DNA of 64,000 bases from Lentinula raphanica (taxonomy: Eukaryota; Basidiomycota; Agaricomycetes; Agaricales; Omphalotaceae): the NCBI GenBank assembly GCA_027919835.1, contig JANVFP010000034.1, forward strand, positions 434,001 to 498,000, read 5' to 3'. The position numbers and the translations under genes were made by a program. The notes beneath the pieces were generated by a model that had not been told where the DNA came from, ran no database searches, and saw nothing but the letters and a program-made list of their open reading frames with translations. Below, in pieces: positions 47,254 through 57,021 of this stretch (its first letter is position 1; each line of letters begins with the position of its first letter).

Positions 47254-48354
47254 TCAATTTACTACGAGCAAACTCCTGATCCCCAGAAGACTGTCGTAGA
47301 CGATATCAAGACATTTTCGAGCCATGAACTGGCAGTAGGAAGGTCGAGCTACTTCGACCGGTTGGTACAATTTAGGATCGACACCTCGTTTGATGAAATG
47401 ATCATTGTCTATAACGCAATGACGAAAGCCAACAGGACGAGAGTCAAGTTTGGCGATGTAATTGGTGAAGTACCACGAAGCGCAGCCTCCGACGATGAAG
47501 TCCATGAATCGCACAAACGACCGAGGTAGCCGTCTGTCGGGACGTGCAGCATTAGCCCAAAATCCAAGAGGGACATATTCGAACCACGGAGGGTAGGCAC
47601 CCGCAAAAGCCCAGTCAATGAGCCAGACTTGATTATTCCTGTCGAGCATGATGTTTCTCAAGTGCAGATCAAAATGGCACAATACCAAAGGCGCTGAGGT
47701 ATTGAATCTGGAGTATCGCCAGAAGTACGAGCCATCGCTTGACTCGTTACGATAGACTTGGTAACGGTGATTCTGCTCGTCGTGCCACGCAGCCATAGTA
47801 GTGTAAGTCGGAAAAGGACCAGTGTCCTCGGGAAAATGGCCGCCTATGCAAGGAAGAGGGCGTCCTGTTCCATCAAATGGACCTGGAATGTTGAGGGAAG
47901 GAAGAGGAACTCGGCGTAGTTGCTGAATGTAAGAACGTAGGGTACAGACAACCTGAAGACGACGCCACCAACTGAGTTTTGGCCAAACAGCTAGTAAACA
48001 TTCTCCGTCAATATAGTCCATGATGAGCCAGAGTCCTTGGCCGCTGATCCGATCAGGAATGACCCGGTGCACTCGAGGAACGTGAATTGTGGTGTGCTGT
48101 TGAACAAGTTGCATAGTGTAAACCTCATTCCGGGAGTCAGTCCAAAGGTATTTAGCCACTAGATCGTACGGGCGAAGACGATAAACTTGGGGTGACCCCA
48201 TAATATCAATGTCTGGCATTCTTCCAATAAGATCTTCTTTCCAGTCAATGTTCTCAATGAGAGTATGAAGCTCATCATCAGACATGGCGTCGGCTGGAGA
48301 ACTTGGTCTGCGGGCTTCCGTTGAACCTCTGAAGAAAGAGGCTTGCTGCTCCAT
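47254..48354 (-). CDS. Aminoglycoside phosphotransferase-like kinase
   Basis: Single exon, 366 aa, APH/choline-kinase-like fold. Seen: RPYDLVAKYLW (lysine of the ATP pocket), WLIMDYIDGECL (hinge), then the catalytic loop LCHFDLHLRNIMLD (usual HGDLHxxN; here H-F-D-L-H-L-R-N, so catalytic Asp and Asn are kept and Gly is replaced by Phe), and VWLIDWAFAG (DFG-like Asp). About 60 aa after the loop are helical. This group is much expanded in mushroom genomes; substrates are unknown, and antibiotic resistance should not be assumed. It is divergent from the EMC8/9 gene with only 210 bp between the starts, so a shared promoter is likely. Confidence 0.85.
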   Translation of the reverse strand: MEQQASFFRGSTEARRPSSPADAMSDDELHTLIENIDWKEDLIGRMPDIDIMGSPQVYRLRPYDLVAKYLWTDSRNEVYTMQLVQQHTTIHVPRVHRVIPDRISGQGLWLIMDYIDGECLLAVWPKLSWWRRLQVVCTLRSYIQQLRRVPLPSLNIPGPFDGTGRPLPCIGGHFPEDTGPFPTYTTMAAWHDEQNHRYQVYRNESSDGSYFWRYSRFNTSAPLVLCHFDLHLRNIMLDRNNQVWLIDWAFAGAYPPWFEYVPLGFWANAARPDRRLPRSFVRFMDFIVGGCASWYFTNYIAKLDSRPVGFRHCVIDNDHFIKRGVDPKLYQPVEVARPSYCQFMARKCLDIVYDSLLGIRSLLVVN

Positions 48355-48564
48355 TTCTGAAGGAGTTCAGATAGAAGAGCTCTATCAGTCGTAAGCTGGG
48401 CGTTCCTCGGCTTGCGTCGCTCGTCGGGCGTGCAGATGAGTAATAGCAGAGTTGTAGTTGGAAGTAAACTCGAAATCATTAGTATTACCAAGCGCTCGTA
48501 CTATAGAATAAGCGCCCACCTCTTCGTTCTTCACCGCCATTTCACGTACTCACCAAAATCATAC
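48355..48564. promoter_or_regulatory. Bidirectional promoter region
   Basis: 210 bp between the divergent starts of the APH-like kinase (minus) and EMC8/9 (plus). No separate element could be resolved. Confidence 0.45.
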
Positions 48565-49477
48565 ATGATGGTTAACTACACCGTTGGACAACAAGCATAC
48601 CTCAAAACCTTCTTTCACGCCGCCAAACACCCTCATCTACAAGTAAACGGCGTTCTCCTAGGTAAAAAAGTCTCTGGAACAGTCGAAATTATCGACGCGG
48701 TGCCGCTATTACACCACTGGACCAGTCTCAGCCCAATGATGGAAATCGGCTTGGACCTTGTAAGCATTGAATCTCCTTTCAAAACCTTCTTTGAAATCAA
48801 GAGAAAGTGACAAATATCTCATATTTGCTCGTCCTAGGAAGGCTGGGAGACACGCTGAAAGTCTAGAACTTCAACTCGTAGGGTACTATCAAGCTTGTGA
48901 GAGACTAGATGATACGGCTTTAGCTCCTGTTGGAGAGAAGATTGCGAGTAAAGTGAAGGAAGGCTTCTCGGATGCCGTCGCGTTCGTGGTACGCAATGTT
49001 TTGGCTTTCGCCTCGAGCGTAATCAAGAGCTTAGTGGCTAATCGAGTTCTTGCACTCTTACTTTTAGATTGACGGCGAGAAAATAGGCTCTCCTGATAAC
49101 GCTGCTTTGATCGTACGTTCTCTGATTTGACTTCGTCCTCACTCCTCACAGCGCCCATTCCATGCTATAGCCTTACCTCGCTCAATCACCTTCTTCATCA
49201 TGGCGGCCTTACACAGATGCAGGAGCAGTAACCCCGTTCAGCCCAGGATCGTTGTTTTCACTCTCATCACCAGACTCCCCGGCTCATGCTGTCTCCTTGG
49301 TACGCGATCAGCAGCTTCATCGCAAGTTTGGGGATTTCGACGACCACCTTGAGGACGTGACGATTGGTGAGCTGGGTCGATCTGCTTTCTCTCAATAAAC
49401 GAGACGTTGACTTTATTCTTGCCTCTATAGATTGGTTGCGTAATAAAGCTGCGATGCCGTCTGATGTCCAGCAATGA
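48565..49477 (+). CDS. ER membrane protein complex subunit 8/9
   Basis: Subunit of the EMC, which inserts tail-anchored and multipass proteins into the ER membrane. Exons 48565-48759, 48842-48988, 49068-49112, 49171-49366, 49431-49477, giving 209 aa (208 if the second ATG is used). The family blocks are present: AAKHPHLQVNGVLLGKK, the IDAVPLLHHWTSLSPMMEIGLDL segment, LVGYYQACERLDD, IDGEKIGSP and the C-terminal FDDHLEDVTIDWLRN, completed by the last 47-nt exon. It is an MPN-like fold without the catalytic JAMM residues, as expected for the family. Exon 4 uses the acceptor CATGCTATAG rather than an earlier AG, because only that keeps the frame. Confidence 0.9.
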
Positions 49478-49924
49478 ATCCTTGATGAATTCTACTGGAT
49501 GTACAAATGAAATTAGCTTAGGGAGAACACAAATTCCTTTGTATGACATGATTGCGATTGGGAAGAAGCTCAACATGAATATAGTGTTCGAGTACGATAC
49601 ACGTTCTACAACAAACAAGTTTTCCTCGCGCCTTAGTGGTTTGACAGCGTTGAGACGAAGGAAACCAAAAAGATATGTACAGCACGAACAGTTCTGGTGA
49701 GACAACTCTTATGTTCTGCACATGTACAGAAATCAAAATGAATGTCAATCCAGTGAACAGCACGACTGACCGCACAAAGTGGTTGATAGACTATAGTAGT
49801 ACTAAGCGCCGGTATTTATTGTCAGCATAGCCACCCGAACATTCTTTATTTCAGTCAACTTGTCAACCACCATCTACCCTCGGCCTCCCTACTTGACAAT
49901 CAGTTCAGCAGGTCGCGCGAAATC
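49478..49924. other. Intergenic spacer before copy D
   Basis: Holds the copy D promoter block at 49803-49845 and, before it, sequence similar to the spacers in front of F and G (CACAAAGTGGTTGA at about 49774). Confidence 0.5.
49803..49845 (+). promoter_or_regulatory. Conserved family promoter block, copy D
   Basis: AAGCGCCGGTATTTATTGTC then AGCATAGCCACCCGAACAT, 80-122 bp before the ATG. TATTTATTG may act as a TATA element. Confidence 0.6.
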
Positions 49925-51401
49925 ATGATACAACTGTACTCGGCACTGCCCAACGAGTTACTTGACTCTATCATCGAGTATATTGCATATACTCCTAGCA
50001 GCCTCCCACTCCCGGGCCACTCGTCTTCCAGATCCTTGTTCAAGCGTGCTTCACCTGAACTCCTTGTCCTTTCTGTAGTCGATTGGCGGCTACGCCAAGC
50101 TTGTCTGCCTTTTCTCTTTGCTAATATCAAAGTAAAGCATGACAGGGATGCAATGAAATTCAGGGATTCTCTCGCGCTCTTTTCAAGTTTCACCAAGTAA
50201 GGTTTCGAGATTCATCAAAGGCGGCACATACTTTGACTGACGTTCGCTAGAGTCCTGTTCATAGATTTCTACTTTCGTGGAACGGGGCATGAGATTTTAT
50301 CCCAGATATTGCCCCAACTCGAGCACCTCTTCTTTGTCGAGCTGCGCAATTGCGATACTAGTCCTGATCTATTCAGGACAATACTTGCGCACCCCACGGT
50401 CACATCGGTCCTGATCAACAATCTACCTCACCAGTCCATGCGCAACGATGATCTGTCGAAAGTAATTTATGACTACCAAACCGCACGTCTCGCATTCACT
50501 CCTCAATTTCAAATGTACTTGAACCAGGGCATGAGGCTGGCATGCCTTGAACTTCCTAGTTTGACCCCATCCAGCGTTTTCCAGTCTGATTTCAAGATTC
50601 TCAACGGACTGGAGAAAATCCAAGTGCATATGAACACTGACTTTCTCGTCTTATCTTCCTGGCTGTCTGTGCTTCCATCAATACATCCAACCCTCAATGA
50701 ATTCTGGCTCCTCCATTATATTCACGATCGTTCTGCGTGTCATACAGCCCCTTCCTTATCTTCCTTCCTCGATGAATCTAGAAAACAGGACCTCGAAAAG
50801 TTCATCAGCATCAGACAAGTCGGTCTTTGTAGAGCTCTAGGTCATCACTCACAAGAGTGGCATGTCATGGGAATCGTCTTGAAAACCGAATTGTTGTGTA
50901 CTTCTCTGCTTGAGATACTCATGCTCGCTGCATCGTCTTTTCCGAAACTCAAAACCCTTTCTCTTGATCTCATTCTGCTTAAGACAATTTATAACATTGT
51001 GCGTCATCCAATCTATGTCTACCTCGCTCATGCTGATTCCTTGAATCCAGAACGACTTTGCTTCCGTACTTGCGCAATTCTCGTCTCTTAGAGTTCTCTT
51101 CCTCAAAAATGTCTTGAGGCGAATCACCTTCGAATCTCAAAATCTTCAATTGGCACAACTCAATTATTCTACAGATGCCCTTGATGTATCAAAAGATCAT
51201 GCGGAACATCAGCTATTGCTCTTGACGTCCTGTTTGGCGAAGCAAGTCAGAACTCTGGACTCAATCCATATCGATGAACAGGGCCATGAGCAGGACAATC
51301 TTGGTTCCCGCAGTCACTGGTCTCTCCAAGGTTGGCTTCATGTACTCAATGGCAACCGGGGGGTCGGTGGAACTCTTCGATCCCCTTGGGACAGTCCATA
51401 G
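49925..51401 (+). CDS. F-box-like family protein, copy D
   Basis: Exons 49925-50196, 50251-50998, 51051-51401, giving 456 aa, intact. Exon 1 is 9 nt longer than in A, C, F and G, adding residues in SSLPLPGHSS; copy E has a related longer form (SLPLPGHSS), so D and E form a subgroup. Exon 2 blocks: LPQLEHLFFVELRNC, DLFRTILAHPTVTSVL, NQGMRLACLEL, HPTLNEFWLLHYI, SFPKLKTLSLDL. Exon 3: LLLTSCLAKQVRTLDSIHI. Intron 2 is 52 nt with GTGCGT donor and a TGCTGATT branch-like site. First member of the tandem array D-G. Confidence 0.75.
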
Positions 51402-51895
51402 TATTTCATTACAGGAACTCGAACGTTATGTTCATGACTGTGCGCAAGTGTACTACTACATACTTTCAGATATGGTAGTCGATATGTACTCATTCCGAAA
51501 ATGATGTACCGTGCTCAAATGTAGGAAATGCCTTCAAGGCATTATGAGTACAAAGGACTGAGTGTGGTTTGTCACTTTTCACAAGACTGAGGACTCCATA
51601 TGGAACATCCCTTACTTGTGTCATTGATAATTCAACATACAGTTACTCGTCCTACTATCATACTCAACACTTCACAGTCTTCACAATGAATAGAATCTTC
51701 GCGAGAAATTGGAGGCCCCAGCTTGGTAGTTAGTACTTGCTCGCCTTTAAAAAGAGGATCTCAGAGGAGCAGCAGCTCTGATAGGACAGCTTTTACGGGT
51801 AGAAGGATCGACGCTGATTCATGAATGTTAATCAATGCCCATCCTGCGTTCAGCAAAGACTATGTAGTAGCAAAGACTCGACGAGTGCAACTCAT

Positions 51896-51940
51896 TAGGC
51901 GCCTGTATTTGATAATTGTCAGCATAGCCACCAAACATCA
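51896..51940 (+). promoter_or_regulatory. Conserved family promoter block, copy E
   Basis: AGGCGCCTGTATTTGATAAT then TGTCAGCATAGCCACCAAAC. It lies 916 bp before the ATG, against 75-130 in the other copies; the MITE with its target duplication (805 bp) explains the difference. Confidence 0.65.
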
Positions 51941-51962
51941 CTCTACATCACTCAACCATTGT

Positions 51963-51970
51963 CTATCTAC
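51963..51970 (+). repeat. Left 8-bp target site duplication
   Basis: CTATCTAC, repeated exactly at 52768-52775 on the other side of the element. Confidence 0.85.
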
Positions 51971-52767
51971 TAGGGCTGGGTCAGATATTATTTTTGCGCA
52001 GTCAGATTTGTAAGATACTGGGAGAAATTTTTAGGCTCCCTGTCAGGCAAAAATGACAAGTCTTTTATTGTAAGAAACAAACTTGTAAGATACGGAAATT
52101 TTGTCAGATACACGCTATTTATGACAAGTCAGATACTGTCAAAAATCATGAGGGTTCCAATCCGAAGGTTTCCCATCGATTTGAGCAGGAATGGACATGG
52201 TAGATGCAACTGGGCCTCTGCGGGAGGTTTGCCTGCAATCAAATCACCCAAAGATAGATCACTGACCTGGATATATCGGACACTATTGAATCACTGACTC
52301 GAAGAGCGGACGATGGTTGGAATTTCATGAACATTGTACAATTCTGCATTGAGTTCAAGGTTAGCCTCATTATGTGTCTGAGTTACTGAAAAGCATCTCT
52401 TCTAATACCTTCATCTCTGTCTCATCCCTGGCAATAGTAAGCTGCAATACGAGGTCAATGTAGGCAGCTAATTCACCGCCGTCTTCTTTTTTGAACGTGC
52501 TGATTGCGGCATGCAGCCGTTGAATATTAATATTCAGAGGTGATAACATAGTGAATGCCGAAAATGGCAGAGAAGGCGCCGGAAAACTTCCCCAACTTCA
52601 TATTTTGCTATTGCAACACTTATTCAAGCCACCAGCACTTTCAGAAAATATCTGACAATTTCTGACAGACCAAATTGGGACCTCTCCAGTCAAATTTGTA
52701 TGTGACTTGTCAGATACTTGTCATAAATTACTTTGTATCTGACTGGGCAGTTACTGACCCAGCCCTA
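51971..52767 (+). mobile_element. Non-autonomous hAT-type element (MITE)
   Basis: 797 bp bounded by perfect 14-bp terminal inverted repeats: TAGGGCTGGGTCAG on the left and CTGACCCAGCCCTA on the right. The 8-bp target duplication CTATCTAC flanks both ends directly, which with TAGGG-type ends is the hallmark of the hAT superfamily. Just inside both ends a CAGTCAGAT block recurs in inverted order, and GTCAGATAC is found at 52103, 52128 and 52709 with its inverse GTATCTGAC at 52735; such subterminal motifs usually bind transposase. No transposase is encoded, so it needs a helper in trans. Removing element plus one duplication leaves a leader that aligns with the leader of copy G. Confidence 0.88.
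52370..52549 (-). CDS. 59-aa ORF inside the MITE
   Basis: ATG-initiated frame on the minus strand of the element (begins MLSPLNINIQRLHAAIST, ends EEMLFSNSDT). The composition is protein-like: mixed charge, amphipathic helix-like pattern in LAAYIDLVLQLTIARDETE. A GTAACT donor-like site lies in the last codons and AATGCAG could serve as acceptor beyond the stop, so it may be one exon of a captured host gene or a relic of the parent element. No family recognised. Confidence 0.3.
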   Translation of the reverse strand: MLSPLNINIQRLHAAISTFKKEDGGELAAYIDLVLQLTIARDETEMKVLEEMLFSNSDT

Positions 52768-52775
52768 CTATCTAC
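52768..52775 (+). repeat. Right 8-bp target site duplication
   Basis: CTATCTAC, identical to 51963-51970. Confidence 0.85.
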
Positions 52776-52811
52776 CATCCTCCGCTTGACGATCTGTAAT
52801 CTGAATTCGTT

Positions 52812-54266
52812 ATGGAATCATCCTTGTCGCTGCCCAACGAGCTACTTCACACCATTATCGAGTATATTGCATATACTCCTGGCAGCCTCCCACTCCCGGG
52901 CCACTCGTCTTCCAGATCCTTGTTCAAGCGTGCTTCACCTGAACTCCTTGTGCTTTCTGTAGTCGATTGGCGGCTGCGTCAAGCTTGTCTGCCTTTTCTC
53001 TTTGCTAACATCAAAACAGAGTATCAATGGGATGCCATGAAGTTTAGGGATTATCTTGCACTCTTCTCAAAATTCACAAAGTGAGGTTTCACGAAATCAC
53101 CAGATACGGCACATTCCTTGACTGATGTTCATAGAGTCTTGGTCATAGGTTTCTTTTTTCGTGCTGCCACGGGGGATCAAATTCTAACCCAAATATTGCC
53201 CGAACTCAAGCACCTTTTATTCGTCGAGCTGCACGATTGTTGTACTAGAACTGATCTGTTCAGAACGATTCTTGCGCAACCCGCTGTCTCATCGGTCCTG
53301 GTCCACGATCTACCTCACGAGTCCATGTGTAACAATGATTTGTCGAAAGTGATCATTGACTCCCGAATGCAAATCACGCCTTCACTCCTCATTTTCAAAT
53401 GTACTTGAACCAGGGCATGAGGCTAGCATGCCTTGAACTTCCTATTTTGACTCCATCCGGCGTTGTCCAGTCTGATTTCAAGCTTCTCAACGGGCTGGAG
53501 AAAATCCAAGTGCACACCATGGACGCAGACTCTGGACTCATCTCATCTTCCTGGCTGTCTGCGCTTTCGTCAATGCATCCAACCCTCAATGAGTTCTGGC
53601 TCCTCCATTATACCCACGATCGTTCTGGTCGTCAGACAACTCCTTTCTTATCTACCTTCTTCGAGGAATCTAGAAAACAGGATCTCGAAAAGTTCATCAT
53701 CATCAGACAAATTGGTCTTTGTAGAGCTCCAGGTCATCCCTCACAAGAGTGGCATGTCATGGGAATCGACTTGAAACTCAAGCTGTTGTGTACTTCTCTG
53801 CTTGAGATACTCATGCTTACTGCGTCCTCATTTCCGAAACTGAAGACCCTTAATCTTGATCTCGTTCTGCTTAATACAATGTATCGCATTGTGCGTCATC
53901 CTATCTATGTCTACCTCGCTCGTGCTAATTCCTTGATTTCAGAATGATTTTGCTTCCGTACTTGCGCGCTTCTCGTCTCTGAGAGTTCTCTGCCTCAAAA
54001 ATGTCTTCAGGCAGATCAACTTCGAATCTGTGCCTTCAGCCCGGCTCGATTTCTTGACAAATGGCCTTGATGTACCAGAAGATCATGCGGAACATCAAGT
54101 ATTGCTCTTGACGTCCTGTTTGGCGAAGCAAGTCAGAACTCTGGACTCAATCCATATCGATGAACAGGGCTATGTGCAGGACAATGTTGTTTCCCTCAGT
54201 CGCTGGTATCTCCAAGGTTGGCTTCATGTACTCAACAGCAACCGGGAGGTTGGTGAAATTCTTTGA
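52812..54266 (+). pseudogene. F-box-like family, copy E, frameshifted in exon 2
   Basis: Exons would be 52812-53080, 53135-53890, 53943-54266. Exon 1 is intact (LPNELLHTIIEYIAYTP). Exon 2 is 756 nt, one short of a multiple that keeps phase. Alignment with D and F places a single-base loss between about 53361 and 53383, after LSKVIIDS. The frame then stops at 53408 while the rest continues in another frame (NQGMRLACLELPILTPSG, SFPKLKTLNLDL). Exon 3 is open and carries LLLTSCLAKQVRTLDSIHI. It is the only copy with a MITE in the leader, so loss of expression may have preceded decay. A truncated protein of about 180 aa (F-box plus first repeats) remains possible. Confidence 0.75.
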
Positions 54267-54911
54267 TTCCCTCGGGACAGTCCTTAGAATTTCATTACAA
54301 GAACTCAAACATTGTGTTCATGAATGTGCGCAAGTAGTAGATCACTAAATACTTTTAGATATGGTGTGTAGTCGATACGTACTGATTCCGAAACTGATGT
54401 ACCGCGCTCGGATGTGGGATCTGGTTTTCCCTTCAAGTTGACGTCCATAATTGATACTAGTCTATTCAAGGAGGACCGAGTGTGGTTTGCCACTTTTCAC
54501 AAGACTCCACGTCGAGAAATACTCTTGTTTCATTGGTGGTTCAACACGCAGTTATCCAAAATTTCAGTCTTCACAGTATTAGGATCCCCCTTGCCGAGCA
54601 ATCAGAGTCCCGTAGTAGTAAGTATTACTTAGTTCCGTTCAAACGATCATCGATGTATCCCAAAAAAAACGTCCTTTCTGGTAGGACACGAAAGGGTTTA
54701 AGATCATGAATCAATGTTAATGAATGCCTAATCCAGTGTTCAGCAAAGACGAATGCACGAAGTAGTTGAACCTAGAGGCTATGTAAGCGCCGGTAAAGTT
54801 ATTTTCAGTATAGCCACCAAACCTCCCTTGGGCATTAACCATCATCTACATCCTCCCTACCTGACGATTAGTAGTTACTGGTAATAGCTTGCAAACCACC
54901 TTGAATTCGTT
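54267..54911. other. Spacer between copies E and F
   Basis: Resembles the other spacers of the array; holds the copy F promoter block at 54784-54827. No gene. Confidence 0.5.
54784..54827 (+). promoter_or_regulatory. Conserved family promoter block, copy F
   Basis: TAAGCGCCGGTAAAGTTATT then TTCAGTATAGCCACCAAAC, about 85-128 bp before the ATG. Confidence 0.55.
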
Positions 54912-56408
54912 ATGCGATCGTACTGGGCACTGCCTAACGAGCTACTGCACTCTATCATCGAGTATATTGCATATACTCCCGCACTCCCAAGCTGGCACTG
55001 GACTTCCAAATCCTTGTTCAAACGTGCTTCACCTGAACTCATTGTACTTTCTGTGGCCAGTTGGCGGCTACGTAGAGCTTGTCTGCCTTTTCTCTTCGCT
55101 AACATCAAAATCAAGACTCGACGGGATGCACTGAATTTAAAAATTCATCTCGCACTCTTTTCAAGATTCACAAAGTAAGTTTCCACAAATTCCTGAAATA
55201 CGGTACATTCCTTAAACTGATGTTCATAGAGTTTTGGCTATAGGCTCATTCGTTGCTCCTAAAACAGAGGATCCGATCTTGTTCAAATTATCCCAAATCT
55301 TGCCCCAACTCAAGCATCTGCTCTTTGTCGAGCTGCACGATTGTCGTGTTAGAACTGATCTGCTCAGAACAATACTTGCGCACCCCAATGTCACATCGGT
55401 CCTGATCAACGATCTACCTCACGAGTCCATGTGCGATGATGATATGTCGAAAATCATAAGCCACTACCAAACCGCATCTCACGCTTTCACTCCTCGTTTT
55501 CAGATGTACTTGGATCGGGGCATGAGACTAGCATGCATCGAGCTTTCTAGCTTTGAATTACTCAACAGTGTCCAGTCCAATATCAGCGTCTTTAACCGAC
55601 TGAAGGAAATCCGAGTGTATATAGCCCGCACCAATTTCATCCGATCTTCGAATTCTTGGCGGTTCGTGCTTTCGTCAATACATCCTACCGTTAACGAGTT
55701 CTGGCTCCTCCATTATGCTCCCAACTGTTTTGCTCACCAGATAACTCCTTGCTTCTCTTCATTCCTCGAGGAACTCAAAAGGCAGGATCTTGAAAAGTTT
55801 TTCCTCGTCAACCAAGTTGGTCTTTGTAGAGCTCTTGGCCAGTCCCCACAGGAGTGGCATGTTATAGGACTCGCCTTAAAAACGATTTTCCGGAGTACAT
55901 CTCTGCTTGAGATACTCATGCTTTCTACGTCGTCATTTCCTGATCTCAAAACCCTTACTCTTGATCTTACTCTGCTCAAGACGATGTATGATATTGTGCG
56001 TCATCTCATCTATGTTTCCCTCGCACATGCTGATCTTCTTGGACTTAGGGCGAGTTTGCTTCCGCACTTGCACGCTTCTCGTCTCTGAGAAATCTGTACC
56101 TCAGAAATGTCTTCAGGCAGATCAACTTCAACTTCGATTCTACAAATACTATGTCATCGTCCCAACTAGCTTTTTCTCCAGATGGCCTCGATGTAGCAAA
56201 AGACCATGCGGAACATCAGCTATTGCTCTTGACGTCCTGTTTGGCAAAGCAAGTCGTAACTCTGGACTCAATCCACATCGAAGAAAAGGGCTATGAGTAT
56301 GACATGATTGGTTCTCGCAAACACTGGTTTCTCCAAGGATGGCTTCATGTACTTAACAGCAAACAGGAGGTCGGTGGAACTCTCCAATGCTCTTGGGACA
56401 GTCTATAG
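54912..56408 (+). CDS. F-box-like family protein, copy F
   Basis: Exons 54912-55174, 55230-55995, 56049-56408, giving 462 aa, intact. F-box-like LPNELLHSIIEYIAYTP; exon 2 with LPQLKHLLFVELHDC, RTDLLRTILAHPNVTSVL, DRGMRLACIEL, HPTVNEFWLLHYA and SFPDLKTLTLDL; exon 3 with LLLTSCLAKQVVTLDSIHI and GWLHVLNSKQEVGG. Exon 1 pairs with G (LPSWH motif) rather than with D/E. Spacer after F is most like the one after D, which hints at exchange between copies or block duplication. Confidence 0.75.
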
Positions 56409-57021
56409 CAACTCATCAACTTGGGAACTTGAACATTATGTTCGTGTGTGGGCAATCAACCACTAGATACCTTCAGATATGGTAGTCGATGCGTATTCAT
56501 TCGTAAAATGATGTACCGTGCTCGAATGTAGGATCTGGTTTTGCCTTGAAGCTGACGTGCCACATTGTAAGTACAAAGCACTGAGTGTGGTTTGTCACTT
56601 TTCACAAGCCTCCATATGGAACATCCCTTACTTGTGTCATTGATGTTTCAACACATAGTTACTTATCCTATCAAACTGGACACTTCCGAACAGTCTTCAC
56701 AGTGCTTAGAATCCCCGCGAGAAATTGCAGTCCCCGGCTTGTGGTAAGTATTACTTGCTTGCGTTTAAACGAAAGATCCCAGAGAAGCAGCAGCTCTGGT
56801 AGGACAGCTCTTACGCGTAGAAGGATCGTCACTCAGTAATGAATGTTAATTAATGCCCATCCAGCGTTCAGCATTGAAGACGAGTGCACAAAGTGGTTGA
56901 ACTTAGTAGGCGCCGGTACTTAAGGCTTGTCAGCATAGCCACCAAACATCACTTAACCACTGTCATCTACCATCCTCCACTTGATGATCTGTAATAGCTG
57001 GCGAATTCACCTGAATTTGTT
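56409..57021. other. Spacer between copies F and G
   Basis: Shares long blocks with the spacer after D, including CAGCAGCTCTG.TAGGACAGC near 56786. Holds the copy G promoter block. No gene. Confidence 0.5.
56908..56950 (+). promoter_or_regulatory. Conserved family promoter block, copy G
   Basis: AGGCGCCGGTACTTAAGG then TTGTCAGCATAGCCACC and AAACATC, about 72-114 bp before the ATG. Confidence 0.6.

Larger units (their letters stand above)
51402..52811. other. Spacer between copies D and E, enlarged by a MITE
   Basis: Left part resembles the spacer after F (blocks around GTGTGGTTTGTCACTTTTC and GGAACATCCCTTACTTGTG). Contains the copy E promoter block, then the 797-bp MITE, then 44 bp of leader. 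Confidence 0.6.

Noticed and set aside
47254..48354. Antibiotic resistance gene
   Set aside because: The APH fold is very common in fungal genomes with unknown substrates; nothing points to resistance.
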